Shown: positions 34,306 through 42,987 of the stretch, in pieces | Layout: each line of letters starts with the position of its first letter | Numbering within the stretch: the stretch's first letter is position 1 | Position numbers and translations under genes: made by a program | NCBI GenBank assembly: GCA_018260565.1 | Contig: JAGLAZ010000004.1 | Location: forward strand, 97,467-161,466 | Reading direction: 5' to 3' | Origin: Flavobacteriaceae bacterium | GTDB taxonomy: Bacteria > Bacteroidota > Bacteroidia > Flavobacteriales > Weeksellaceae | Length of the DNA: 64,000 nt | Notes under the pieces: model-generated | What the model was told of the DNA's origin: nothing | The model's database searches: none | The model's input: the letters and a program-made list of their open reading frames with translations, nothing else

Positions 34306-35721
34306 TTATTGGTATGCACCTATACTGGGATTAGATAACCGCGATATACCAAGTATGTCAGATGCTACTTGCTGAGATATAGTAGGATTGGCTTTGGCTT
34401 TTGCCGGAGAATTATTTGCAATTCTCATATTTAAAGCAGACGCTTTTGTACTAATAAATTTAGGATCAAGGTTAAATAAACAATTTTGAAAGGAAGAACC
34501 TAAATTTGAATATCCTGCTATATTTGGGTCAAATTTTATAAGACAATTTTGGAATAAAGGGAATGCTGTGGCTCCTGTTTCAATTATTACCGCATTGTTA
34601 TCATTCCAAAGTATTGAGTTATATATTGTGATAGCTTGGGTCACAGGTGTGATTCCCAAATTTTGATTGGATACCCATAGGGCTCTGCCGGGTAAAGTGG
34701 GGTTATAATTCCAATTATTTCCTAGACTGGAATGCCTACTCTGCAATGTACCACCTGCAAAAATTCCTACACAAGCCTTCCCACAATAATTCATAACCAC
34801 ATTATCAAGATAGGTCTTCCCTGCAACAGCCTGGATTCCAAACTCTTCTTGTAAAAATATCCATGAATTTTTCATATTAATAGTGGCTTCTTTTGAGGAA
34901 ATGCCTACTGTACCTCCCATTATTTTGGTGTAATTTAGGTTTGCAGTTGCATTTTTTTCAAGATATATACCGTCATAGTTTTTAGGAATAGAATCATAGG
35001 CTGAATCATTTCTTTCACCTCGGAAAAGAACAGGTTGCTGAAGATTTCCCGTCGCATTAAGTGTAGCTCCCGAATTCAGCGTAAGTTTAGCATTTTTATG
35101 AAAATATATTTTGGTACCTTGAGTAATATTTAAACTCCCAGCAGAAGGCACTCGAACATCCCCATATAGAACTTTAACCTTTTGATTATCCCAATTACTA
35201 TTATTAGCTAAAAGAAGAGGTTGTGTTCCCGTTTGAATAAAATACTGAGCATCTTGTACCACAGACAAGAGTTTAACCTTTTGTATATGAGCTGCACTGG
35301 AAAATACGATATTATCTTCGGCGATAAACTCCGGACCACTCGCTGTGGGTGCTATTTCCACAAATATGTAAAGACTATCTTTTCTGCGAAGAGGTACATT
35401 TCTAAACTCAATTCCGGGTTTTCCATCTACGTTAATTTTGTAGAGCGATCGCTCAGCCTTTTCCAAAGCTATTTTTGGTATTAAAATATCTTTATCTTCC
35501 TTGTTATACACCTTTACAGCATAAGTTTCGCTTCTTGTTTGAGCATAAACAGTATCACATAGTACGGTATCTCTTGAAAATGTCAATGGAGCAGAAGGTT
35601 CAACAAAGTCTAAAGAATCATCATTTCTGCAGGTAACAACGCCTATAACTAGGCTTATCCCAATAATAAACTGAATAAGTAGGCTATATTTCTTTATTGT
35701 GGTATGGAGTTTCTTTCTCAT
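34306..35721 (-). CDS. Right-handed beta-helix lipoprotein
   Basis: A 471-residue exported protein. MRKKLHTTIKK begins a signal peptide that ends in a VVTC lipobox. After a beta domain the middle holds parallel beta-helix repeats of the pectate-lyase type (NLNYTKIMGGTVGISSKEATINMKNSWIF, then similar rungs) and ends IGAYQ, a common terminator of choice-of-anchor and beta-helix proteins. The open frame extends 31 codons further upstream but those residues (Tyr-rich, no signal pattern) are not convincing. Function unknown; polysaccharide binding is a guess from the fold. Confidence 0.75.
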   Translation of the reverse strand: MRKKLHTTIKKYSLLIQFIIGISLVIGVVTCRNDDSLDFVEPSAPLTFSRDTVLCDTVYAQTRSETYAVKVYNKEDKDILIPKIALEKAERSLYKINVDGKPGIEFRNVPLRRKDSLYIFVEIAPTASGPEFIAEDNIVFSSAAHIQKVKLLSVVQDAQYFIQTGTQPLLLANNSNWDNQKVKVLYGDVRVPSAGSLNITQGTKIYFHKNAKLTLNSGATLNATGNLQQPVLFRGERNDSAYDSIPKNYDGIYLEKNATANLNYTKIMGGTVGISSKEATINMKNSWIFLQEEFGIQAVAGKTYLDNVVMNYCGKACVGIFAGGTLQSRHSSLGNNWNYNPTLPGRALWVSNQNLGITPVTQAITIYNSILWNDNNAVIIETGATAFPLFQNCLIKFDPNIAGYSNLGSSFQNCLFNLDPKFISTKASALNMRIANNSPAKAKANPTISQQVASDILGISRLSNPSIGAYQ

Positions 35722-35755
35722 AATTAAATATACAGTATAAAAGTAAGAATAAATG

Positions 35756-35786
35756 TTGTAGGTTTTATTATAAATATGTACTTTTG
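35756..35786 (+). promoter_or_regulatory. Promoter of rpmE2
   Basis: TTG at 35756-35758, a 20-base spacer and TACTTTTG at 35779-35786, a full match to the Bacteroidota pattern TTG-N17-23-TAnnTTTG. The predicted start point is about 55 bases before the rpmE2 ATG. Confidence 0.65.
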
Positions 35787-35845
35787 CCCACCAATATAAT
35801 AATTCAGTTGCCATTACGACTGGAAATTAAATCAGCATAACACAC

Positions 35846-36097
35846 ATGAAAACCGGAATACACCCAGAAAATTATCGTCTTGTTGTTTTTAAAGACATGA
35901 GTAATGACGAAATGTTCCTTTGCAAATCTACAGCAGATACTAAAGACACAATAGAATTTGAAGGACAAGAATATCCTTTAATTAAAATGGAAATATCCAG
36001 CACATCTCACCCTTTTTATACTGGTAAAGTTAAATTGGTAGATACAGCAGGACGAGTTGACAAATTTATGACCAAGTACAAAAAATTTGCACAGTAG
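35846..36097 (+). CDS. rpmE2: 50S ribosomal protein L31 type B
   Basis: An 83-residue L31. It begins [19 protein letters not shown] and ends in [20 protein letters not shown], as in type B proteins. It lacks the two CxxC zinc motifs of type A, with only one cysteine in the whole protein, so it is the zinc-free form. It has its own promoter and terminator. Confidence 0.96.
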   Translation: MKTGIHPENYRLVVFKDMSNDEMFLCKSTADTKDTIEFEGQEYPLIKMEISSTSHPFYTGKVKLVDTAGRVDKFMTKYKKFAQ

Positions 36098-36119
36098 ATT
36101 CCTACTCTTCTATATACTT

Positions 36120-36142
36120 ACTCCGGAATTTCCGGAGTTTTT
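36120..36142 (+). terminator. Intrinsic terminator after rpmE2
   Basis: CTCCGG and CCGGAG form a GC-rich stem around a short AT loop, followed by TTTTTT, 23 bases after the rpmE2 stop. Confidence 0.85.
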
Positions 36143-36189
36143 TATGGGTTAAAGTTTCAAAATTAGTATTTTTGATTAAATTTATTCCT

Positions 36190-37359
36190 ATGAGTTACCC
36201 ACTCGTATTCTCTGATTCCGGCCTCTGGAATGCATTTCTTCCCCTTACTTTTACCAAGCCTGTTTCTGAAATAAGATGTGGATTTTTTACCTTTAGAGAA
36301 CGATGGGAAAAGGTATTAGACGTTTCCACTTCAGGTTTTCTTTCTGAAACCTACCTTCAAGTAAAATATCCTGAGCCAAAAAAGGAAGCGGTTCTATTAC
36401 TAAATCCCGCAATCCTTCCAAGCCTAGAGTTGGTGGAACATATTCAGGCATTAGAGATGAATGAATCCTTAGTTTATAAGGATGAGATAGTGGCGGCATT
36501 GGTAGATTTACAAGCATTTTCGTTAGATAAGATTTCTAGGATGACGGAATTTTCTTTTTCTATTTGTAATTTCACCCACGCTACAGATCTTTTTAGTAAA
36601 GCAAAAGAGGCAATAGAATTTGATTTTTCTTTGATAACAAAAAATAGAATATCAAATCCTATTTCTTCAACAAACACTATAATTGGAGATCCCAATCTGG
36701 TGTTTTTAGAAGATGGCGCTAGTGTAGAATGTAGTTTTCTAAATACTACATCTGGTCCTATCTACATCGGAAAAAGTGCTGAAGTTATGGAAGGCTCCAT
36801 GGTCCGTGGTCCTTTAATTTTGGGCGATAACTCTAAATTAAATTTAGGCGCAAAAGTGTATGGCCCTACAAGTGTAGGACCTTATTGTAAGATTGGAGGA
36901 GAAATAAATAATATCGTAGTACAAGGATTCTCTAATAAAGGTCACGATGGATTTATAGGTAATTCCGTTATTGGTGAATGGTGCAATATTGGAGCGGACA
37001 CTAACAGTTCCAATCTAAAAAACAATTATGCAGAGGTAAAATTATGGAATTATGAAAAATATAAATTCCAAAATACTGGGCTGCAATTTTGCGGAATGAT
37101 AATGGGAGATCACGCAAAGACTGCTATAAATACACAACTGAATACGGGTACAACAATAGGGGTTTTTGCTAATATTTTTAAATTTGGATTCCCTCCTAAT
37201 TTGATCCCATCATTTAGCTGGGGAGGTGGCAAAGATGACCCAAAATTTAATTTCGAGAAAGCACTGGAAATAGTGCACCGAGTTATGGAAAGACGTGGCA
37301 AAACCCCTGATGAAGCAGAAATCGCAATTCTAAAGCATATCTACATCTCTGAAATTTAA
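36190..37359 (+). CDS. GlmU-like left-handed beta-helix protein
   Basis: A 389-residue protein of the Bacteroidota GlmU-like group. The C-terminal half is a left-handed beta-helix (IYIGKSAEVMEGSMVRGPLILG, GEWCNIGADTNSSNL, GDHAKTAINT) as in GlmU and other sugar-nucleotide enzymes. The N-terminal half begins VFSDSGLWNAFLPLTFTKPVSEIRCG and lacks the LAAGxGTRM pyrophosphorylase loop, so the activity of that half is uncertain. The start is ATG 36190; a TTG six codons earlier is also open. It ends eight bases from the convergent T9SS protein gene. Confidence 0.78.
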   Translation: MSYPLVFSDSGLWNAFLPLTFTKPVSEIRCGFFTFRERWEKVLDVSTSGFLSETYLQVKYPEPKKEAVLLLNPAILPSLELVEHIQALEMNESLVYKDEIVAALVDLQAFSLDKISRMTEFSFSICNFTHATDLFSKAKEAIEFDFSLITKNRISNPISSTNTIIGDPNLVFLEDGASVECSFLNTTSGPIYIGKSAEVMEGSMVRGPLILGDNSKLNLGAKVYGPTSVGPYCKIGGEINNIVVQGFSNKGHDGFIGNSVIGEWCNIGADTNSSNLKNNYAEVKLWNYEKYKFQNTGLQFCGMIMGDHAKTAINTQLNTGTTIGVFANIFKFGFPPNLIPSFSWGGGKDDPKFNFEKALEIVHRVMERRGKTPDEAEIAILKHIYISEI

Positions 37360-37380
37360 GCCAAGGCTTATCTGTTTTTT
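37356..37380 (+). terminator. Possible weak terminator over two convergent stop codons
   Basis: TAAGCC-AA-GGCTTA at 37357-37370 contains the plus-strand TAA and the minus-strand TAA in its two ends. A five-base stem with four-base loop followed by TTTTTT could terminate the GlmU-like transcript. Confidence 0.3.
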
Positions 37381-40300
37381 ACCAAAATCCATAAACTATA
37401 CACATACCGAACATTATTTTTGGGTTCCGTCCATTCCACATTAGCCCAATAGGTAGCAGTGCTTACATTTTTATTGTTAAGCCTTCCATTCCAAGTATAA
37501 TTGTTTTCTCTATTTCCTACAAACAGTAAGGCATAGTATCTGTCATAAATTTCCATTTTCGGGTTTTCCATCTTTAATAGCATACTATAATCCAGCATGT
37601 CATTAGCTCCATCACCGTTTGGAGTGATTACATTCTGAAGGTTAGTAATATATACCTCTGCAGTAGCTGGATCGCAAGCACCTGCACTTCTGACTTGTAC
37701 CGTGTAGAGACCTGTTTTCAATTTTGGAAATACATTACTTGTTTGCCACATATTTCCATCAACACTATATTCTAAAGGTGGCGTTCCTCCGGTGGCAATT
37801 ACTGTCAATGTACCATCTTTTTCTACAATTAATTTATAAATAAGAGGTTGTGGTATCTCCGAAATCACGAAATATTGCCTGAAAGTGCAACCATTACTGG
37901 TAAGATCTACATAATATTCCCCAATAGGAAGATTTACTACCTCTCCTGTTTCTCCATTGCTCCATAAAATGGAGGTAAAACCTGGTCCTGCGTCCATGAG
38001 AACAGTCTTACCTCTACAGATTTCCTTATTTTTTATTAAATCTGATTTTTTTCCAGCGCGAACCTGAAGAATAAGCTTTGCACGGCCTGGACAAAAGCCA
38101 GATTTTTTAAGCTTCACATATAATGTCGCATTTCCATTTACTATATAGGTAGAAGGAATGGCATTCGTATTTGTTATGAGATCTGCCATACTTGTAAAAT
38201 ACTGTATCTCCACGGTGGGATCCGTAGTCCACAAGGAATTAAAAGTATTTGGATTTATAGTATAAATACCATCCGTATCACTATCACATAGCACTTGAGT
38301 GGCTTGCGGAGTAAGTGGTAAAAACTGAGTTCCGAAATTTAAATTAATGGGTTTAATGGTAGGAGGGCAAGAATCCGGAGACGTAAACACTGCGTAAACA
38401 GTCGTATTTTGAGAATAAGTAAAGATTGGTGGTAAAGGATTTATCCCTTGTGATGCATTCTGTGCTGTTGAATAAAATTTTACCGAAAAATAGGAATAGT
38501 TGGAAGCTATTTCAGGTAAAAGACTCATTAGATTTACTGTAATATTGCCATCCAAGTCGTCATCACAGCTGAAACCATTGAAATTTAAAAATTGAGGCTC
38601 TGGAAAAAGGCTAAGTTGTATTTCTGCAATCTTTTTGCAACCTGCACTATTTTTTACAACTGCATACACCGTAGTTGCTCCTGAAGAAAAGCTGTTAGGA
38701 AACGAAATTAAACCAGAAGGATTCTCAGCTTGAGCGTCTGCTTGGGTGGTATAATATTGGAAACTTGCCGTATTATCAGAAGTAATGTTTGCTAGTGAAA
38801 GATTAAATGTACCAATACCACCATTCCCACAAGATTTTAACATAGCATTTTGAACGGAAATAGAAGACACCGTAATATTCACAGTGTTAGTTTCACAGTC
38901 CGGAAAATCTCCTCCTAAACCACAAAAGGTATAACTAAAACTATCATTACCTACATATCCCGCCGCAGGTGTATATGTTATTACTCCTGCATTTACCGTG
39001 ACAGTCCCTTGCGTAGGCTGACTGACAATAAGAACAGATGCAGGATTTAATACTTGAGAAGAATTCTGTAGATCTGGGGTAATGCTAATAGCCCCACAAA
39101 CAGTAAAGGTACTGGCTACGCTTGCAGGGCAATTCTGGATGGGCACAGGCTCACTAAGCAATGGGCTACAAGTGCCTACCACCACAGAAACAGTATAATT
39201 TCCCGATTGGCTAGGCGAAAAAGTAGGCGATGTTGCACCTGGAATAGGTGCCGCATCTCTATACCATTGATAGCTTTCATAAATTTGAGGATTACATGAT
39301 AATACCACACCTGGAGCACAGGTTCCAGAAAGTATTTGGATTTCTGGGGACGTAGGAAACCCCGCAAAATAACCACCATAGCCTACGGCATCGGAGCCGG
39401 CCGCCAGGCCGGCTGTAATGGATTTATCTGAAAGGATGGTAATATTTCCAGTAACATTTGGGACAGTATATGTAACCCATAATGAGTTTCCTGGTAAAGG
39501 ATATGGCCCAGAACTTAAGGGCGGTGCTGCACCGTTTATTGTGAAAATTGCCCCAGATTCTGTAACTAAATTTAAATTCGTTGGAATAGAAAGTATTCCG
39601 GCAAGATTATTATTTGTGATAACAAAATTTTCATCTATTAAACCTATCTGATCTATGCTCTTGGGTAAGTAACAATTTAAAGGAGGCAAAAGATTAAACC
39701 CACCCGTTGCGGGAATACTTACCTCATCATCACCAGCCAGAAGCTGATATACATAGGCATTTTTGCTTGTTTTTATGGACATATTAAAATGCCCATTGGC
39801 CCCCTGCTGTACGAAAAATGTCTCCGGTACACGATAATATGATCCAGCATTTAAACTGGTGATGGGAGTAGTGCTACCATTTAAAAAGATATCAGTGCCA
39901 TTTTCCGCAGCGACTACCAGCGCACCTTCCATATTATTACCTATCGGACCATTCCCCTTAATTACGGCATATTCTTTTCCTAATCTATTGGTAGGTAATG
40001 ACTGGTCCATAAGGATATCGGACGCATTAGGAAAATTCCCGCTGTACTGGCCATTAAAGTTTCCATTGGTAATAGTTATCGGCTTATTTGAGGTTATTTT
40101 TGACCCAATAATTCCAATCCCATTGGCCGCCTGACTTCCTGAACCATCGATGATGTAGGACTGGCCTTTATTTAAAGTAATACTGAAAAATGGATGTGTG
40201 AGCCCATCTGAGAAAATTGCACTGGGATTACTATTGGTAATATTGATAACTGTATTATTCTCTGTTGCGAGAATTCCTACCATAAAATTCAGGATAGGAT

Positions 40301-40739
40301 TTATTACGCTAATGGGTGCCATGGCGGCATAAAATTCATTTCCTAATGCAGCCCTGCCTTTGCTATTTACAAATTCTGCGTGGCTCCGCACACTGAACCG
40401 AAGATTGGCAAAAAATCTTTTATCTCCTCTTACATAGAGACCTTTGGTGGAAGTAGAGAAGGCTTCTGCTTGGGTATTGGCAATGATATACTGTCTGGGT
40501 ACGGAGAATTTTCCAGGATTATTTTTGCTAATCGTCAGAGTACCTATCTGATTATTGTTATTGTAAATTTTAACTTCAAAGGGAATGACCTCATTGGTAG
40601 ATACATACAGGGTTTGGTAAGGATTAGGATTTCCCGTACGGTCTATCATGGGCGCAAACCAATGTTCGTCATCCAGCTGAGCGAAAGAAAATAAAGGGAG
40701 TAGGCTACAAAACCATATAAAAAATAATTTTCCTCTCAT
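37368..40739 (-). CDS. T9SS type B sorting-domain surface protein with IgGFc-binding-like region
   Basis: A 1123-residue exported protein. A signal peptide (KLFFIWFCSLLPLFSFAQ) precedes a region at about 90-460 resembling the IgGFc-binding domain (MVGILATENNTVINI, GQSYIIDGSGSQ). A PKD/Ig-like stretch follows (residues 470-640, with YTPAAGYVGNDSFSYTF). The C-terminus VITPNGDGANDML through YVYSLWILVKNR is the gliding-associated CHU_C or type B sorting domain, which directs export by the type IX system. It probably stays on the surface and binds host or environmental polymers. It converges on the GlmU-like gene. Confidence 0.87.
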   Translation of the reverse strand: MRGKLFFIWFCSLLPLFSFAQLDDEHWFAPMIDRTGNPNPYQTLYVSTNEVIPFEVKIYNNNNQIGTLTISKNNPGKFSVPRQYIIANTQAEAFSTSTKGLYVRGDKRFFANLRFSVRSHAEFVNSKGRAALGNEFYAAMAPISVINPILNFMVGILATENNTVINITNSNPSAIFSDGLTHPFFSITLNKGQSYIIDGSGSQAANGIGIIGSKITSNKPITITNGNFNGQYSGNFPNASDILMDQSLPTNRLGKEYAVIKGNGPIGNNMEGALVVAAENGTDIFLNGSTTPITSLNAGSYYRVPETFFVQQGANGHFNMSIKTSKNAYVYQLLAGDDEVSIPATGGFNLLPPLNCYLPKSIDQIGLIDENFVITNNNLAGILSIPTNLNLVTESGAIFTINGAAPPLSSGPYPLPGNSLWVTYTVPNVTGNITILSDKSITAGLAAGSDAVGYGGYFAGFPTSPEIQILSGTCAPGVVLSCNPQIYESYQWYRDAAPIPGATSPTFSPSQSGNYTVSVVVGTCSPLLSEPVPIQNCPASVASTFTVCGAISITPDLQNSSQVLNPASVLIVSQPTQGTVTVNAGVITYTPAAGYVGNDSFSYTFCGLGGDFPDCETNTVNITVSSISVQNAMLKSCGNGGIGTFNLSLANITSDNTASFQYYTTQADAQAENPSGLISFPNSFSSGATTVYAVVKNSAGCKKIAEIQLSLFPEPQFLNFNGFSCDDDLDGNITVNLMSLLPEIASNYSYFSVKFYSTAQNASQGINPLPPIFTYSQNTTVYAVFTSPDSCPPTIKPINLNFGTQFLPLTPQATQVLCDSDTDGIYTINPNTFNSLWTTDPTVEIQYFTSMADLITNTNAIPSTYIVNGNATLYVKLKKSGFCPGRAKLILQVRAGKKSDLIKNKEICRGKTVLMDAGPGFTSILWSNGETGEVVNLPIGEYYVDLTSNGCTFRQYFVISEIPQPLIYKLIVEKDGTLTVIATGGTPPLEYSVDGNMWQTSNVFPKLKTGLYTVQVRSAGACDPATAEVYITNLQNVITPNGDGANDMLDYSMLLKMENPKMEIYDRYYALLFVGNRENNYTWNGRLNNKNVSTATYWANVEWTEPKNNVRYVYSLWILVKNR

Positions 40740-40810
40740 AGGATATTTTGCTAATTAATTCCTAAAAATAGTTAAAATTTATTTCCAAATGACTTTTCCG
40801 TAGAATCTTA

Positions 40811-40892
40811 GCGCCCCGGCCTGAGTGGAGCTCTTTTTATGAGGAGGAACGACGATATAAAAAAGCGGGAACGGAGGACGGAATAGGCGCCC
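40811..40892. repeat. Structured intergenic element, copy A
   Basis: Outer arms GCGCC/GGCGC enclose inner arms CTCTTTTTAT/ATATAAAAAAGCG. It shares long identical blocks with copy B (46944-47023): CTGAGTGGAGCTCTTTTT and AAAAAAGCGGGAACGGAGG. It abuts the ferritin terminator on one side and lies 72 bases from the start of the T9SS protein gene on the other. Such elements are widespread between genes of Flavobacteriia; the Flavo-1 RNA motif is one identity to test. Confidence 0.65.
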
Positions 40893-40918
40893 ATAAAAAA
40901 AGACCCGTTGAAAGGGCC
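40893..40918 (-). terminator. Intrinsic terminator after ferritin
   Basis: On the minus strand AAGGCCC and GGGTCTT pair with one G-T wobble around a seven-base loop, followed by seven Ts. It lies 19 bases past the ferritin stop and directly abuts copy A of the intergenic element. Confidence 0.8.
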
Positions 40919-40936
40919 TTAATGATGTGGGTAAGT

Positions 40937-41488
40937 TTATGGATTTTCTGCGGTAGCCTCTCTAGCAAGTGGCGCGTCCTGAGGATGCTGTCCTATTTCT
41001 AAATCCAGTAAAACTAAGGAATCTGCGCTGGCATTGGATCCTCCTGCGATTTTTACCTTATCTAGGAGTTCCGCAGCGAGAGTTTCCTCTTCTATTTGCT
41101 CTTTAACAAACCACTGAAGGAAGTTCCAGGTGGCCCAGTCTTTTTCTTCAAAAGCCAACTCTACTAGACGGTAGATACTCTCCGTGTTTTCTACTTCACG
41201 CTGAAACACTTTTTCAAAACAATTCATTAGGTTTTGAGGATCCGTATCCGGTGCAGGTAGAGCATCAATGCTTGGTTTTCCTCCTCGGTTCAGGATATAT
41301 TTCATGAATTTCACTGCATGATTTCTTTCCTCTTGAGCATGCTTATAAAGGAAATTGGCTATTCCACCGTATCCTTCATCATCTGCCCAGATACCGTAGC
41401 TGTAGTAGGTTCTGGATTGTAAATCCTCCACGTTCATCTGATCACTGAGAGCTTTTTCTAAGCGCTCGCTTATTCTTTTTGTGTTCAT
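40937..41488 (-). CDS. ftnA: Ferritin
   Basis: A 183-residue non-haem ferritin that oxidises and stores iron. The four-helix core and ferroxidase ligands are visible: ALSDQMNVEDLQSRTYYS with the first glutamate, KHAQEERNHAVKFM with the ExxH pair, and FVKEQIEEETLAAELL. The C-terminal extension ends in REATAENP and is slightly longer than in E. coli FtnA. Fifteen bases upstream is the small winged-helix-like gene, so the two may be co-transcribed. Confidence 0.93.
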   Translation of the reverse strand: MNTKRISERLEKALSDQMNVEDLQSRTYYSYGIWADDEGYGGIANFLYKHAQEERNHAVKFMKYILNRGGKPSIDALPAPDTDPQNLMNCFEKVFQREVENTESIYRLVELAFEEKDWATWNFLQWFVKEQIEEETLAAELLDKVKIAGGSNASADSLVLLDLEIGQHPQDAPLAREATAENP

Positions 41489-41503
41489 ACTAAAGTTTTA
41501 TGA

Positions 41504-41719
41504 TTATAATTTTGTTTGCATTGGTGGGTGGTCTCCCATATATTTCAGGCCGTCTGTGGTAAGTGCCACAGAGATACTGCCATCATCTGCAGATTGCATC
41601 ATCCGGACATATCCTGCCTCCTGAAGTTCTTTTATTTGCGATACTAATTCTGGATTTTCTGCTTCGGACGTACGAAAATCTTTGTCTTTTAATATATGAA
41701 GTAAGCTTGAAAAATCCAT
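41504..41719 (-). CDS. Small winged-helix-like protein, function unknown
   Basis: A 71-residue protein I cannot name. ELVSQIKELQEAGYVRMMQ followed by DGSISVALTTDGLKYM resembles the last helix and wing of a MarR/wHTH domain (helix, GYV, charged wing turn, LTxxG). There is too little sequence before it for a complete DNA-binding domain, so it may be a degenerate or accessory fold. It lies 15 bases before ferritin and ten bases after the C1 peptidase stop. Confidence 0.6.
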   Translation of the reverse strand: MDFSSLLHILKDKDFRTSEAENPELVSQIKELQEAGYVRMMQSADDGSISVALTTDGLKYMGDHPPMQTKL

Positions 41720-41729
41720 TTTAATTATG

Positions 41730-42914
41730 TTAAAGTTTCGCAGGGTAAATCAGTTTATTCTTTATTTCTTTAGGGACTGCATTTTTATGCACTACAAGAA
41801 CGGTAGTCTTGTATTGTACATATGGTTTACTTACATATAAATAACCCGCAAAATCATTTCCTGTTCCCCAACTGTTTTTAACTTTATAATATTCTTTACC
41901 TGTCTGATCTCTTGCAATACCTACTATGTGCATCCCATGATCATCTGTAGTGCTAAGGTTATTTAAAGCCTCTTGTCGCATATCTTCTGTAATAGTTTTA
42001 TCCTTTTTAGGCCCGATGAAAAGGTCTTTTTTCTGATCTGGCGTAATAGAATCCAAATCTATATCTGGCACATACGCTACACCATTTTTATAGGAAAAAT
42101 AAGGTTCTGATACATCAGTTGCCCATCCAACACTGTATCCATTTTTCAGTGCAGCATCTATGATTTTGGTAAGATCTGCCATGGGCACATTCCATGCTGA
42201 TTCATGTTTCCAATTGTCTGGAATAGGTACTACAAAGGGCTGATAATATTTATAGTCTTTATATGAAGAAAAATTTGCATAATCTTCTGGGATTATGCCC
42301 ACAACTTCTTTAGCAAAGCTTTTTGGAGTGTAGGATTTGCCTCTATAGATAAACTTTTCTGGAATTTTACCGATAACGGAATCTAATTTTCCAGCCACGG
42401 ACTGAGTCCAATTAACTTTAGATAGAATGGATGGATTTTTAAGATACTCATCCAGCATAGTTTTAAGGTCTTTTTCTAAGGTACCGAAACTATTAATGGT
42501 TTGACCTGGCCGCAGGCCAGTATAGGCTTCCTGAGGCATAGCTCCATAGGCGCTTATCATATTCATAACGTCATGAAATTCACCACCTTCGCCTAAAGAA
42601 ATGGCACCATTATAAAGAATATAACTTTTGGCTTTCTCATAATATGTATTTCTGGCGGTAAAAAGTTCTGCTAAATCTAAAGGCTCTTTACCCATACGAA
42701 TCATTTCAGACTCTAAAAAGGAATTTCCCGCATAAGACCAGCATGTACCCGTGGATCCTTGATTCTTAACCGGAGTTCTATTGACTTCTTGGATTGTAGT
42801 AAAGGTAAAATTAGCGTTTGCACTTTGGTTATTTTTTAGACTGTTTACCAAATTGTCTTGAGAATATGCAACAGATGCAAGCATGACACTGGAAAGTACG
42901 ATGTATTTTTTCAC
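41730..42914 (-). CDS. C1-family cysteine peptidase, exported
   Basis: A 394-residue papain-like peptidase. VKKYIVLSSVMLASVAYSQ is a signal peptide starting at a GTG; the longer open frame adds 17 improbable residues and would overlap a plausible promoter. The catalytic Cys is in TGTCWSYAGNSFLESE, the His in TDDHGMHIVGIA and the Asn in KVKNSWGTG, the three blocks of bleomycin hydrolase/aminopeptidase C relatives in Bacteroidota. It is exported, probably to the periplasm. Physiological substrate unknown. Confidence 0.88.
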   Translation of the reverse strand: MKKYIVLSSVMLASVAYSQDNLVNSLKNNQSANANFTFTTIQEVNRTPVKNQGSTGTCWSYAGNSFLESEMIRMGKEPLDLAELFTARNTYYEKAKSYILYNGAISLGEGGEFHDVMNMISAYGAMPQEAYTGLRPGQTINSFGTLEKDLKTMLDEYLKNPSILSKVNWTQSVAGKLDSVIGKIPEKFIYRGKSYTPKSFAKEVVGIIPEDYANFSSYKDYKYYQPFVVPIPDNWKHESAWNVPMADLTKIIDAALKNGYSVGWATDVSEPYFSYKNGVAYVPDIDLDSITPDQKKDLFIGPKKDKTITEDMRQEALNNLSTTDDHGMHIVGIARDQTGKEYYKVKNSWGTGNDFAGYLYVSKPYVQYKTTVLVVHKNAVPKEIKNKLIYPAKL

Positions 42915-42938
42915 GAAATGATGGAATTTTATTTTATA

Positions 42939-42965
42939 TAAATATATCTTTAAATACTTGTACAA
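42939..42965 (-). promoter_or_regulatory. Possible promoter of the C1 peptidase operon
   Basis: Minus-strand TTG (42963-42965), a 16-base spacer and TATATTTA (42939-42946), one mismatch from TAnnTTTG. The predicted transcript would start downstream of the long open frame's ATG, supporting the GTG start at 42914. Confidence 0.35.
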
Positions 42966-42987
42966 TAATAATACCGATGGTTTAAGT

